A stretch of DNA of 64,000 nt from CAZKVJ01 sp964556225 (lineage in GTDB: Bacteria > Actinomycetota > Acidimicrobiia > Acidimicrobiales > Ilumatobacteraceae). The position numbers and the translations under genes are program-made. The stretch is taken from the NCBI GenBank assembly GCA_964556225.1, contig CAZKVJ010000001.1:255774-319773 (forward strand), written 5' to 3'. The notes under the pieces were generated by a model that saw only the letters and a program-made list of their open reading frames with translations, searched no databases and was not told where the DNA came from. Below are positions 35,755-44,212 of this stretch, in pieces (position 1 is the first letter of the stretch; every line of letters starts with the position of its first letter).

Positions 35755-36668
35755 AGGTTGGCCTGAGCTGGGACCTCGACGGCGACGACGTCACGGCGGC
35801 ATGGCGTCACGTCACGGCCGAGGCCGAGGCCGGTGACGGGCTCGGCTACGACAGCCTCTGGGTGCGGGAATCCCGAGATGGTCCCAGCGCGTGCTCCTCA
35901 CCGGCGATCTGGCTGACCTACCTCGCTCGTCGCACCAAGACCGCCCATCTTCGCGCGATCCGTCTCGTCACCCACGCCAACCCCGTTCGGGTCGCCGAGG
36001 AGATGGCCGTGCTCGACGGCTTCTGTCGCGGCCGAGCCGGCATCGCGTTCGCCGCGGCGGGTCCTCAGGGCGTCGAGACCGGGCGGGTGCACGAGACCAT
36101 CGACTTCGTCTGCCACGCCTGGGCACTCGACGAGTTCCGCTATCGCGGCGAGCACATCCGATTCCCGTCGCACACTCCCGACGACGCCCCGAGGGGCGCA
36201 AGCACCCCGGTGCGCACCGCCCCGTGCATCCCCCAGTGGGAGTGGGGACCGGTGACGCCGGACTTCCTCGCGATCACGCCCAAGCCGTACGCCGCTCGCC
36301 CGCCCGTCCACGTCGAGATCACCGACGACGAGACGCTCGAGTGGGCCGCCGCGCGCGGGGTGTCACCGTACGTGCCGGCATCGACGCCCACCGTCGAGGC
36401 GGTGGAGCGCCTCACCCGCTACCGGGTGGTGGCCGATGGGCACCACCGCTCACGAGCCGAGGTCGAACCCGTCCTCGAACGACGTTTGGCGCTCGACGGG
36501 CCGTCCGATGCCCACACCCTCGGCGGCTCGCCCCGCGAGCTCGTCGAGGCCATCCGCTCGGTCACCTCACCCGCGGGCGTCACCCACCTCGTGTGGCGCC
36601 GCGGCAACGCCAGCAACGGCGACCTGTTCCGCTTCGCGAGCGAAGTGCAGCCGTTGCTCCAGACCTAG
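35751..36668 (+). CDS. Luciferase-like monooxygenase 2
   Basis: 305 residues, somewhat short for the family. MKVGLSWDL, GLGYDSLWVRES, ARRTKTAHLRAIRLVTHANP and CRGRAGIAFAAAGPQGVETG are the luciferase-like barrel elements; later strands (PARPPVHVEI-type region at about residue 185) and LTHLVWRRG end the barrel. Probably an F420- or FMN-dependent oxidoreductase. Start ATG overlaps the synthetase stop (ATGA). Confidence 0.75.
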   Translation: MKVGLSWDLDGDDVTAAWRHVTAEAEAGDGLGYDSLWVRESRDGPSACSSPAIWLTYLARRTKTAHLRAIRLVTHANPVRVAEEMAVLDGFCRGRAGIAFAAAGPQGVETGRVHETIDFVCHAWALDEFRYRGEHIRFPSHTPDDAPRGASTPVRTAPCIPQWEWGPVTPDFLAITPKPYAARPPVHVEITDDETLEWAAARGVSPYVPASTPTVEAVERLTRYRVVADGHHRSRAEVEPVLERRLALDGPSDAHTLGGSPRELVEAIRSVTSPAGVTHLVWRRGNASNGDLFRFASEVQPLLQT

Positions 36669-36684
36669 ACAGGAGCACACGCGC

Positions 36685-37677
36685 ATGGAGTTCTGGACCG
36701 GAGCGATCGGCATCACCAAGATGCGAACGATCCCGTCGGCGCTCGCCAACGGGTACGACCTGTTCGCTCAGGACGCCGCCGCCGCCGAGGCGATGGGGTT
36801 CGACGCGTACGGCGCGCCCGAGCACCACTTCACCTACGACAGCTTCATGCCCTTCCCGCTCGAGGCGCTGGCCGCCGCTGCGGCCACGACCTCGACCATC
36901 CGCCTGGTCACCGGCGCGATGCTGCAGCCGTTGTACGACCCGCTCGAGGCGGCCGAGCACGCGGCCACCCTCGACGTGCTCTCGGGTGGGCGCGTGATCC
37001 TCGGGCTCGGCATGGGATATCGACCCCTGGAGTTCGACGGCATCGGGACGGCCAAGCGCACCCGTGGCGCCCGGCTGCGAGAGGCGATGGAGGTGATCCG
37101 CAGCGCGACCGAGCAGGTCACGTTCTCCCACCGCGGCGAGCACTACCACTACGACGACGTCACGTTGCACCCCGCTCCCGTGCAACGACCGATCGAGATG
37201 TGGCTGTGCGGCGGCACGACCGAGGCGGCTGCTCGCCGCGCCGGCGCCGCAGGACTCCCCTACTGGCTCGCCAACTCGCCGTACGAGCGGGCCGAGGTGA
37301 TGGTGGCTGCGTACCGCAAGGCGGGACGCGACGCCGGCTGGCCGGACGAGCAGCTCCGCGTGGCAGCGTTCAAGGACGTGTTCATCGGCACCACCCTCGA
37401 CGAGGCGGAGCTCATGCGCCAGATGATGATCGACACGTTCTACGCCGAGCACATCCTCGGCTACGGCTACCTCGTCGACGACGACGGCAACCACGTGTAC
37501 AACCCGGACGAGAGCCACCCCATGTACCGGCAGTTCATCGCCAGCCTGTTCTGTGGCACGCTCGACCAGACGATCCGAGAGCTGAAGCGCTACGAGGCGC
37601 TCGGCGTCGACGCCGTCTTCCTCCCGTCGATCCAGCGCGAGCTCCTCTCCACGCGGGTCATCCCGGAGTTCAAGTAG
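36685..37677 (+). CDS. Luciferase-like monooxygenase 3
   Basis: 330 residues with MEFWTGAIGITKM, AEAMGFDAYGAPEHHFTYD, a LDVLSGGRVILGLGMGYRP motif of luciferase alpha-type chains and IEMWLCGGTTEAAARRAG. It resembles the flavin-using LLM class rather than the F420-only class. ATG is at 36685 after AGGAGCACACGCGC. With gene 35751 it may form a heterodimeric oxygenase or act on separate intermediates. Confidence 0.82.
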   Translation: MEFWTGAIGITKMRTIPSALANGYDLFAQDAAAAEAMGFDAYGAPEHHFTYDSFMPFPLEALAAAAATTSTIRLVTGAMLQPLYDPLEAAEHAATLDVLSGGRVILGLGMGYRPLEFDGIGTAKRTRGARLREAMEVIRSATEQVTFSHRGEHYHYDDVTLHPAPVQRPIEMWLCGGTTEAAARRAGAAGLPYWLANSPYERAEVMVAAYRKAGRDAGWPDEQLRVAAFKDVFIGTTLDEAELMRQMMIDTFYAEHILGYGYLVDDDGNHVYNPDESHPMYRQFIASLFCGTLDQTIRELKRYEALGVDAVFLPSIQRELLSTRVIPEFK

Positions 37678-37683
37678 CACCCG

Positions 37684-38880
37684 ATGGACCTGCGCTTCTC
37701 TGCCGCTGACGAGGAGTACCGGGCCCGGCTGCGGGCGTGGCTCACGGCGAACACCGGGCGCGCCGCGGATCCCTCGCCCAGGGGTGGCGCCGCCGACATC
37801 ATGGGTGCACTCCAAGCCGCTCGCGACTGGCAGCGGACGCTGTGGGAGGCGGGCTACGTCGGGCTGGCGTGGCCGAAGGAGTACGGCGGCCAGGACGCCA
37901 CGCTCACCCAACAGGTCATCGTCGCCCAGGAGCTGGCACGCGCACACACGCCGCCGCTCATCAACACGATCGGGCTCACGATCCTCGGGCCGACCCTGGT
38001 GGTGAACGGCACCGACGAGCAGCGCCGGCGCTTCCTCCCCAAGATCCTCTCGGCCGAGGAGCTGTGGTGCCAGGGGTTCAGCGAGCCCGAAGCCGGGAGT
38101 GACCTCGCCGCATTGCGCACCAGGGCTGTCGTCGACGGCGACGAGTTCGTCGTCACCGGCCAGAAGGTCTGGACGAGCCTGGCCCCCATCGCCGACTGGT
38201 GCTTCCTCCTGGCGCGCACGGACCCCGACGCACCAAAGCGTGACGGCATCAGCTACCTGCTGTGCGACATGCGCTCCCCCGGCATCACCGTCAACCCGCT
38301 GCGCAACGCCGCCGGTGGCATCCACTTCAGTGAGGTCTTCTTCGACGAGGTTCGCATCCCCCGCAGCCAGCTCGTCGGCGAGCTCAACGGCGGCTGGCAG
38401 ATCGCGCGCACCACACTCGAGCACGAGCGCAGCGGCCTCTCCAACGTGCTGGCGCTCGAGCAGACCCTGCGGCGCCTCTGGACGACGGCGGCATCGCTCG
38501 AACGGGGCGGGGGTCGGGCGCTCGACGACGCAACCACCAGCCGGGAGCTGGCGCGTGCCTGGGCCGAGATCGAGGGCCTTCGCCACCTCGGGTTCCGAAC
38601 GCTGAGCGCGCAGCTCGCCGGACGGCCACCCGGCGCCAGCGCGTCCGTCGGCAAGCTGTTCGCGTCCCACCTCCGCCAGCGCATGGCCGACCTCGCGCTC
38701 CAGGTCGAGGGACCGCTGGCCCAGCTGGCGAAGCGGTCCCCCCACGTGGTCGACCGGGGCCGCTGGGTCGCCGCCTACTTCGACGCCCTCGGCCACAGCA
38801 TCGGTGGCGGGACCGCCGAGATCCAGCGCAACACGATCGCCGAGCGGGTGCTCGGCCTGCCTCGCTCGGTGGTCGACTGA
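37684..38880 (+). CDS. Acyl-CoA dehydrogenase, first of an adjacent pair
   Basis: 398 residues. FAD/substrate motif QGFSEPEAGSDLAALRTRA, and the C-terminal GGGTAEIQRNTIAERVLGLP found in actinobacterial FadE proteins. It removes two hydrogens from an acyl-CoA. The next gene is a second, shorter acyl-CoA dehydrogenase starting inside its stop codon (TGATG). In steroid and terpenoid breakdown such adjacent pairs form alpha2beta2 heterotetramers handling bulky side chains, so a hetero-complex is likely. Confidence 0.88.
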   Translation: MDLRFSAADEEYRARLRAWLTANTGRAADPSPRGGAADIMGALQAARDWQRTLWEAGYVGLAWPKEYGGQDATLTQQVIVAQELARAHTPPLINTIGLTILGPTLVVNGTDEQRRRFLPKILSAEELWCQGFSEPEAGSDLAALRTRAVVDGDEFVVTGQKVWTSLAPIADWCFLLARTDPDAPKRDGISYLLCDMRSPGITVNPLRNAAGGIHFSEVFFDEVRIPRSQLVGELNGGWQIARTTLEHERSGLSNVLALEQTLRRLWTTAASLERGGGRALDDATTSRELARAWAEIEGLRHLGFRTLSAQLAGRPPGASASVGKLFASHLRQRMADLALQVEGPLAQLAKRSPHVVDRGRWVAAYFDALGHSIGGGTAEIQRNTIAERVLGLPRSVVD

Positions 38881-40010
38881 TGGACTTCGAGCTCAGCGAC
38901 GAGCAGGTCGCGCTGCGCGAAGCCGCCAGCGACTTCTTCGCGCACCGCTGGAGCGCCGACCGCGTGCGGGGGGCGCTCGACCGGCCGCCGGTCACCGTCC
39001 CCGACGAGCTGTGGCACGAGGTCGCGCAGCTCGGCTGGGTCGGGATCGCGGTCCCCACCGATGTCGGGGGCAGCGGTGGCGACGTGATGACGGCGGCCGT
39101 GCTCGCCGAGGCGGCCGGAGGGTCGCTGTTCCCGTCGGCGCTGACGTCGGCCGTCACCGCCGCCGTGGCGCTCGAGCGCAGCGGCGACGAGTCGCGCCGC
39201 TCCCTGCTGATCGATCTCTGCGAGGGCTCGCGGCGGGTCGCCTGCGCCTTCGAGGAGCCCGGCGGCGCGTGGGGCCCCGACGCCGTTACCGCGCACGCGT
39301 CCAGCCAGGACGGGATGTGGGTCGTCCACGGCACGAAGATCCTGGTGGCGGATGCCGACACCGCCGACACGTTCCTCGTGGCCGCGCGGACCCCGGCCGG
39401 CCTCGGCCTCGTCGAGGTGCCCGCCGACGCCCGCGGGGTCACCTGCACGCCCATGAACCGCATCGACGCCGGGTCGATCGCCGAGGTCGCGCTCGACGCG
39501 GTCGCCGTGGCGCCGGGTGCGCTGCTCGGCGGGGCCGAGCGGGCCGAGGCCACGCTGCGCGCCACGTACGACGTGGCGACGGTGCTCGCCGCTGCCGACC
39601 TGCTCGGTGTCGCCCAAGCTGCCCTCGACACCACGACGGCCTACGCGAAGGAGCGGGTGCAGTTCGATCGCCCCATCGGCAGCTTCCAGGCCGTGAGCCA
39701 CCGTCTCGCCGACGTCCTCGTCGACGTGGAGATCACCCGCAGCCTCGTGTACGGCGCCTGCCTCGCCCTCGACGAGCACCAGCCGGACGCCGCAGCGCTG
39801 GTGTCGGCGGTCAAGGCAACGGCGAACGACGCCGCCGTGCGCGCCACGGAGGCCGCCGTGCAGCTCCACGGCGGGATCGGCTTCACCTGGGAGCTGGACG
39901 TGCATCTCCTCCTGCGGCGAGCCCGCGCCGGGGCGGTCACGTTCGGCGACACGGCACACCACCTCGACCGCATCTTCGGGCTGGTCGAGCGAGCGAGGGC
40001 CGCCCGGTGA
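38880..40010 (+). CDS. Acyl-CoA dehydrogenase, second of the pair
   Basis: 376 residues. N-terminal helical part (MDFELSDEQVALREAASDFF), a reduced middle domain (CAFEEPGGAWG instead of the usual TEP-x-AGSD), and a C-terminal helical domain with YAKERVQFDRPIGSFQAVSH and QLHGGIGFTWELDVHLLLRR. The altered middle motif is typical of the non-catalytic or FAD-sharing chain in paired FadE complexes. The stop overlaps the next gene (GTGA). Confidence 0.85.
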   Translation: MDFELSDEQVALREAASDFFAHRWSADRVRGALDRPPVTVPDELWHEVAQLGWVGIAVPTDVGGSGGDVMTAAVLAEAAGGSLFPSALTSAVTAAVALERSGDESRRSLLIDLCEGSRRVACAFEEPGGAWGPDAVTAHASSQDGMWVVHGTKILVADADTADTFLVAARTPAGLGLVEVPADARGVTCTPMNRIDAGSIAEVALDAVAVAPGALLGGAERAEATLRATYDVATVLAAADLLGVAQAALDTTTAYAKERVQFDRPIGSFQAVSHRLADVLVDVEITRSLVYGACLALDEHQPDAAALVSAVKATANDAAVRATEAAVQLHGGIGFTWELDVHLLLRRARAGAVTFGDTAHHLDRIFGLVERARAAR

Positions 40011-41989
40011 GCGCGCGGCACTTCCCCCGGCTGTTTTCGCCCCTCGACGTCGGGACGATGCGCGTGCCCAACCGGATCTGCGAGACCACCAACTCCATCG
40101 GCGCCGGTGCGATGCCCGGGTTCCCCGATGAGGCGTTCATCGCCCACCACGTCGCCAAGGCACGCGGCGGCACTGGCTGGATCGGCAGCGAGACCATCGT
40201 GCTCGACTCGCCGCTCCCCGCACAGGCGGCCGAGGAGTTCCACCCGGGGGCGGCGGCAGTGCGAGTTCCCATCTACGCCATCCCCGGCTTCGTCGAAGCG
40301 CAGTCCCGCTTCGTCGAAGCGGTCCACGCCGCTGGGGCCGTGGCGGTGTTCCAGCTGACCCACCTGAACCACACGCTGGCGGCATCGTCGACACCGATCG
40401 TCGAGGCGTACGACTGGATCCCCCACGAGCTCGACGAGGCCGGGATCGAGCACATCATCGAGACGTATGCCGCCAGCGCGGCACAGCTCATGGCGGCCGG
40501 TGCCGATGGCATCGAGATCCACTGCGCCCACGAGACCCTGCCCCAGACCTTCCTGTCACCGGCACTCAACCACCGCACGGACCGGTGGGGTGGCGATCCC
40601 GCAGCTCGCACGCTGTTCGTCCGCGAGATCCTGCGGCGGGTTCGCGAGCGCATCGGTCGCGCCGGCGCGCTCGGCGTTCGGATCTGCGCGCTCGAACAGC
40701 GCGAGGGCGGGTACGAGCTGCTCGAGATGCGGGAGATGATCACGCTCATCGCCGAGACGGGCCTGCTCGACTTCGTCAACGTCGACGTCGGCCACTCGTG
40801 GGGGGCGCCGTACGTCCAGCCGTCCTACTACGACCATGCCCAGTTCCGCGAGGTCGGGCGGGCGATCCGTGCCGACGTGCACCCGGTGCCGGTGCTCTTC
40901 GCTGGACGGGTGAACGACCCCGTCGTCGCCGAGGAGCTGCTGGCGAGCGGGGTGTGCGACCTGGTGGCGATGACCCGCGCCGGGATCGCCGATCCGGAGT
41001 TCGCGAACAAGGCGCGAGAGGGTCGCCTAGGTGAGATCCGCCGGTGCATCGGCTGCAACCGCTGCATCGGCGAGTCGGTCGACCACACCGTCCCGTCGAT
41101 GTTCCGCCGGGCGGTGTGCTCCATCAACCCTGCCGTCGGACGAGAGGTCGAGTGGACGGCGCGGTTCCAGCCCGCCACCTCGCCCAAGCGGGTGGTCGTC
41201 GTCGGTGGCGGTGCCGCCGGGCTCGAGGTAGCTCGCGTCGCCGCCGGCCGCGGCCACGACGTCATCGTGCTGGAGCGGTCCAGCGCGCTCGGCGGCCAGG
41301 TCCGGTTGGCGGCCCGCGCGCCGGGGCGCGACTCGTTCGAGGACTTCGTGTACTTCGAGGAGAACGAGCTGCGCCGCCTCGGTGTCGAGGTTCGGCTCGG
41401 GGTCGACGCGTCGGTCGCCGAGATCCTCGCGCTCGAACCCGATGCCATCGCCTGCGCCACCGGCTCGGTTCCCCGCCGGCCCGACCTTCCCGGGATCGAC
41501 GGTCCCCAGGTGGTGCAGGGCTGGGATGTGCTGGCGGGCACGGCCTCGCTGGGCGAGCGGGTGGCCGTCGTGTCCCAGGAGGACCACTTCGAGACCCCGA
41601 ACGTCGCCGACCACCTGGCGAGCTCCGGGCACCGGGTGGAGATCTTCCACAAGTGGACCGGGATCGGCAGCCGCATCGACCGGTACTCGATCGGACCGGT
41701 GATGGGCCGGATCGCGGGCCATGGCATCCCGATCCACACCGGCATGCGCCTGGCCGGCGTCGACGGCTCGCAGCTGGCGTTCACCAGCGCCTTCACCGGC
41801 GCGGCCCACCGATGGAGCGGGTTCGACAGCGTCGTGCTCGTGTACGGCTCCGTCCCCGACGACCGGTGCCACCGCGAGCTGGCTGCGGCGGGCCCGGCGG
41901 CGCAGCTGTTCCTCGTGGGATCGGCCTGGGTGCCGCGCCAGCTCGCCGAGGCGACCCAGCACGGCGCTCGGGTCGGACTGGAGATCTAG
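40007..41989 (+). CDS. 2,4-dienoyl-CoA reductase/trimethylamine dehydrogenase-like flavoprotein (FMN, 4Fe-4S, FAD)
   Basis: 660 residues. An Old-Yellow-Enzyme barrel (to about 340; GIEIHCAHETLPQTFLSPAL, NHRTDRWGG) is followed by an iron-sulfur site CxxCxxC at Cys347/350/353 with Cys371, then a Rossmann domain beginning VVVVGGGAAGLEV (about residue 395). The CxxCxxC spacing matches trimethylamine dehydrogenase rather than the CxxCNxxC of E. coli FadH. Enzymes of this group reduce conjugated dienoyl-CoA or enoate bonds with electrons from NAD(P)H, so it suits a polyene or unsaturated-ring substrate. Start is GTG at 40007, inside the previous stop. Confidence 0.85.
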   Translation: MSARHFPRLFSPLDVGTMRVPNRICETTNSIGAGAMPGFPDEAFIAHHVAKARGGTGWIGSETIVLDSPLPAQAAEEFHPGAAAVRVPIYAIPGFVEAQSRFVEAVHAAGAVAVFQLTHLNHTLAASSTPIVEAYDWIPHELDEAGIEHIIETYAASAAQLMAAGADGIEIHCAHETLPQTFLSPALNHRTDRWGGDPAARTLFVREILRRVRERIGRAGALGVRICALEQREGGYELLEMREMITLIAETGLLDFVNVDVGHSWGAPYVQPSYYDHAQFREVGRAIRADVHPVPVLFAGRVNDPVVAEELLASGVCDLVAMTRAGIADPEFANKAREGRLGEIRRCIGCNRCIGESVDHTVPSMFRRAVCSINPAVGREVEWTARFQPATSPKRVVVVGGGAAGLEVARVAAGRGHDVIVLERSSALGGQVRLAARAPGRDSFEDFVYFEENELRRLGVEVRLGVDASVAEILALEPDAIACATGSVPRRPDLPGIDGPQVVQGWDVLAGTASLGERVAVVSQEDHFETPNVADHLASSGHRVEIFHKWTGIGSRIDRYSIGPVMGRIAGHGIPIHTGMRLAGVDGSQLAFTSAFTGAAHRWSGFDSVVLVYGSVPDDRCHRELAAAGPAAQLFLVGSAWVPRQLAEATQHGARVGLEI

Positions 41990-41998
41990 GAGACCGCC

Positions 41999-42943
41999 AT
42001 GACCATCGACCTCACCCGGTACCCGACCATCGACGTCATGAACCACCTGCTCGAGGTGCGCAACCAGCTCGCCGGCAACCCGTTCGAGTTCCGCGAGTTC
42101 CAGATCATGATGGAGACCACCTTCAAGGTGATGAACCGCCCTCGCCCGCCTGCGTCCGAGCAGCCACGCGAGGACCGGCCCCGGCGCCAGAGCGGCGGCG
42201 GGATGCTGTCGGGGCACCCCACCACCGCCGCCTGCCTCGAGGACATGGACGCGCTGGGCTACACCCACATCTCCGTGTGTGCCACCAAGATGTGGTCGTA
42301 CTACTACCACCGCGACTTCATCATGAACTATCCGATCGAGCCGGTGGCGGAGGCGGTCGCAGAGTCGGGTGGGCGCATCATCGGCACGGCGTCGTACGAC
42401 CCCTTCCGGATCACCGAGAGCTGCGCCGAGATCGAGCGGGCGGTGAGGGAGTACGGGTTCCGCTACGTGTGGTTCCACCCGCTGTCGTACGGCCTCCCCC
42501 CGAACGACCGCCGCTTCTACCCCCTGTACGCGAAGTGTGTCGAGCTCGACATCGCCGTCGGCTTCCAGGTGGGACACTCGGCCGAGGTGCTGCCGTCCGA
42601 CTGCGGTCGACCGATGCTCGCCGACGACGTGGCCATCGAGTTCCCCGAGCTGCGCATCAACCTGTCGCACACCGGCTGGCCGTGGGTCGACGAGTGGTGC
42701 TCCATGCTCTGGCGCCATCCCAACGTGTACGGCGACATCTCCGCCTACTACCCGCACAGCCTCGACGAGCGCCTCGTCCGCTTCATGGACTCGTCGCGTG
42801 GACGCGACAAGGTGCTCTTCGGGACCAATGGGCTCGGCCTCGAACGCTGCAAGACCGAGTTCCTCGAGCTCGACATCCGCGAGGACACCAAGCGCGCCGT
42901 GCTGCACGACAACGCCGTGCGCTTCTTCGCCCTCGACCGCTGA
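41999..42943 (+). CDS. Amidohydrolase-family (ACMSD-like) protein with altered metal ligands
   Basis: 314 residues of the amidohydrolase-2 barrel: FHPLSYGLPP, GFQVGHSAEV, INLSHTGWPW and LFGTNGLGLERC match strands of decarboxylases/hydrolases such as ACMSD. The first metal motif, normally D-x-H-x-H, reads D12-x-M14-x-H16, and the usual late Asp is Asn (GTNG), so classical zinc chemistry may be lost. It may be a hydratase, lyase or binding protein. It begins 9 bp after the previous stop with AGGAGA upstream. Confidence 0.7.
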   Translation: MTIDLTRYPTIDVMNHLLEVRNQLAGNPFEFREFQIMMETTFKVMNRPRPPASEQPREDRPRRQSGGGMLSGHPTTAACLEDMDALGYTHISVCATKMWSYYYHRDFIMNYPIEPVAEAVAESGGRIIGTASYDPFRITESCAEIERAVREYGFRYVWFHPLSYGLPPNDRRFYPLYAKCVELDIAVGFQVGHSAEVLPSDCGRPMLADDVAIEFPELRINLSHTGWPWVDEWCSMLWRHPNVYGDISAYYPHSLDERLVRFMDSSRGRDKVLFGTNGLGLERCKTEFLELDIREDTKRAVLHDNAVRFFALDR

Positions 42944-42964
42944 ACCAACCAAGGAAGGTGACCA

Positions 42965-44212
42965 ATGCCGCTGCATGAAGGTGAGATCTGGGGAGAAGTC
43001 ACCGAGGCCAGCCTCGCACGGCTCCTCGAGCGCAAGGGGGTGTCGCGCGAGGAGCGCGGCACCATGTTCCGCCTCACCCTCAGCGACGAGGAGAAGGCCA
43101 AGGCCGACACGTGGCGGCCGAAGAACGCCAACTTCCAGATCACCAAGGAGACCGCAGGGCGGATCGCGCGCGGCATCGCCGACCTGAACCCGCTGTACCT
43201 CGACGACGGGTACGCGAAGCGCTCGATCTGGGGCCGTCTGCTCGCTCCCCCGGCGACGCTGTGCTGGACCGAGACGGTGAACGGCGCCACCGACGGCTTC
43301 CCCGGATGCCACACGATCTGGCGCGGCGTGGAGTACGAGTGGGAGCGGCCCGTGTTCGCCGGTGAGCCCATCGCATCCCGGTCGTACCTCACCGACGCCC
43401 ACATCGTCCAGAGCGACTTCGCCGGCGGGAACGCCGCGATCCAGCGCTACGAGACCGAGGCCTACAACCTCGATGGCGACTACATCGGCGCGTACCGCAC
43501 GTCGTGGCACCGCTTCTCCCGCAACAAGGCCCGCTCGGCCGGGAAGTACGCAGGGGTCGAGCGCCACCGATGGACCGACGAGGAGCTCGACGCGGTCTGG
43601 GACGAGTACCGGACCCACAACCTCGCCAACCGGCGCGGCGCTGACCCGCTCTACTACGAAGACGTCGAGGTCGGCGCCGAGGTGCCGCACATCATCAAGG
43701 GCCCGATCACGCTCACCAGCAAGATCGCGTTCGAGATGGCCTTCGGTGCAGGCGGCTGGTTCGTCGGCCACGAGCTGGCCATGCAGCTCTGGGAGCACGC
43801 GCCGAAGCTGCCGATCCGCAACGAGGAGAACGTCCCCGAGCCGCCAGTGGCGATCCACTGGACCAACGAGCGCTGCCAGACCTACCTGGGCATGCCCGGT
43901 GCCTACGAGGCCGGGTTCGAGCGACTGAACTGGTTCACGCAGCTGCTCATGTCCTGGTACGGCGACCACGGCATGCTGCGCAAGCTCGGCCTGGCGTTTC
44001 GCGCCTTCCACTGGCAGGGCGACGCCGTGCGGCTCTTCGCCACCGTCACGGGCAAGCGGATCAGCGACGATCGCCATCTCGTCGATCTCGCCATCCACAC
44101 CGAGTCGCACCCTCGTGGAGAGCGGACCTCGGAGGGCACGGCGACGGTGGAGCTGCCCTCGCGGGTGGCGGGCAACCAGGTGTGGACGGCCACGGCGAAG
44201 GAGGCCCGATGA
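42965..44212 (+). CDS. MaoC-like double-hotdog dehydratase-related protein
   Basis: 415 residues with two hotdog domains. The hydratase motif of the N-terminal domain appears as IADLNPLYLDD (Asp73, Asn75, Pro76), but the catalytic His of GDxNPLH is Tyr78. The C-terminal half has YYEDVEVGAEVP and then PITLTSK. The family hydrates enoyl-CoA or thioesters (FAS1-like, MaoC N-terminal). The His-to-Tyr change leaves activity in doubt. It starts 21 bp after the amidohydrolase with AAGGAAGGTG upstream and overlaps the CoA transferase. Confidence 0.7.
   Translation: MPLHEGEIWGEVTEASLARLLERKGVSREERGTMFRLTLSDEEKAKADTWRPKNANFQITKETAGRIARGIADLNPLYLDDGYAKRSIWGRLLAPPATLCWTETVNGATDGFPGCHTIWRGVEYEWERPVFAGEPIASRSYLTDAHIVQSDFAGGNAAIQRYETEAYNLDGDYIGAYRTSWHRFSRNKARSAGKYAGVERHRWTDEELDAVWDEYRTHNLANRRGADPLYYEDVEVGAEVPHIIKGPITLTSKIAFEMAFGAGGWFVGHELAMQLWEHAPKLPIRNEENVPEPPVAIHWTNERCQTYLGMPGAYEAGFERLNWFTQLLMSWYGDHGMLRKLGLAFRAFHWQGDAVRLFATVTGKRISDDRHLVDLAIHTESHPRGERTSEGTATVELPSRVAGNQVWTATAKEAR

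Noticed and set aside
41027..44110. Long minus-strand ORF opposite the dienoyl-CoA reductase, amidohydrolase and MaoC genes
   Set aside because: Low-complexity shadow; the sense genes have clear motifs and coupled starts.
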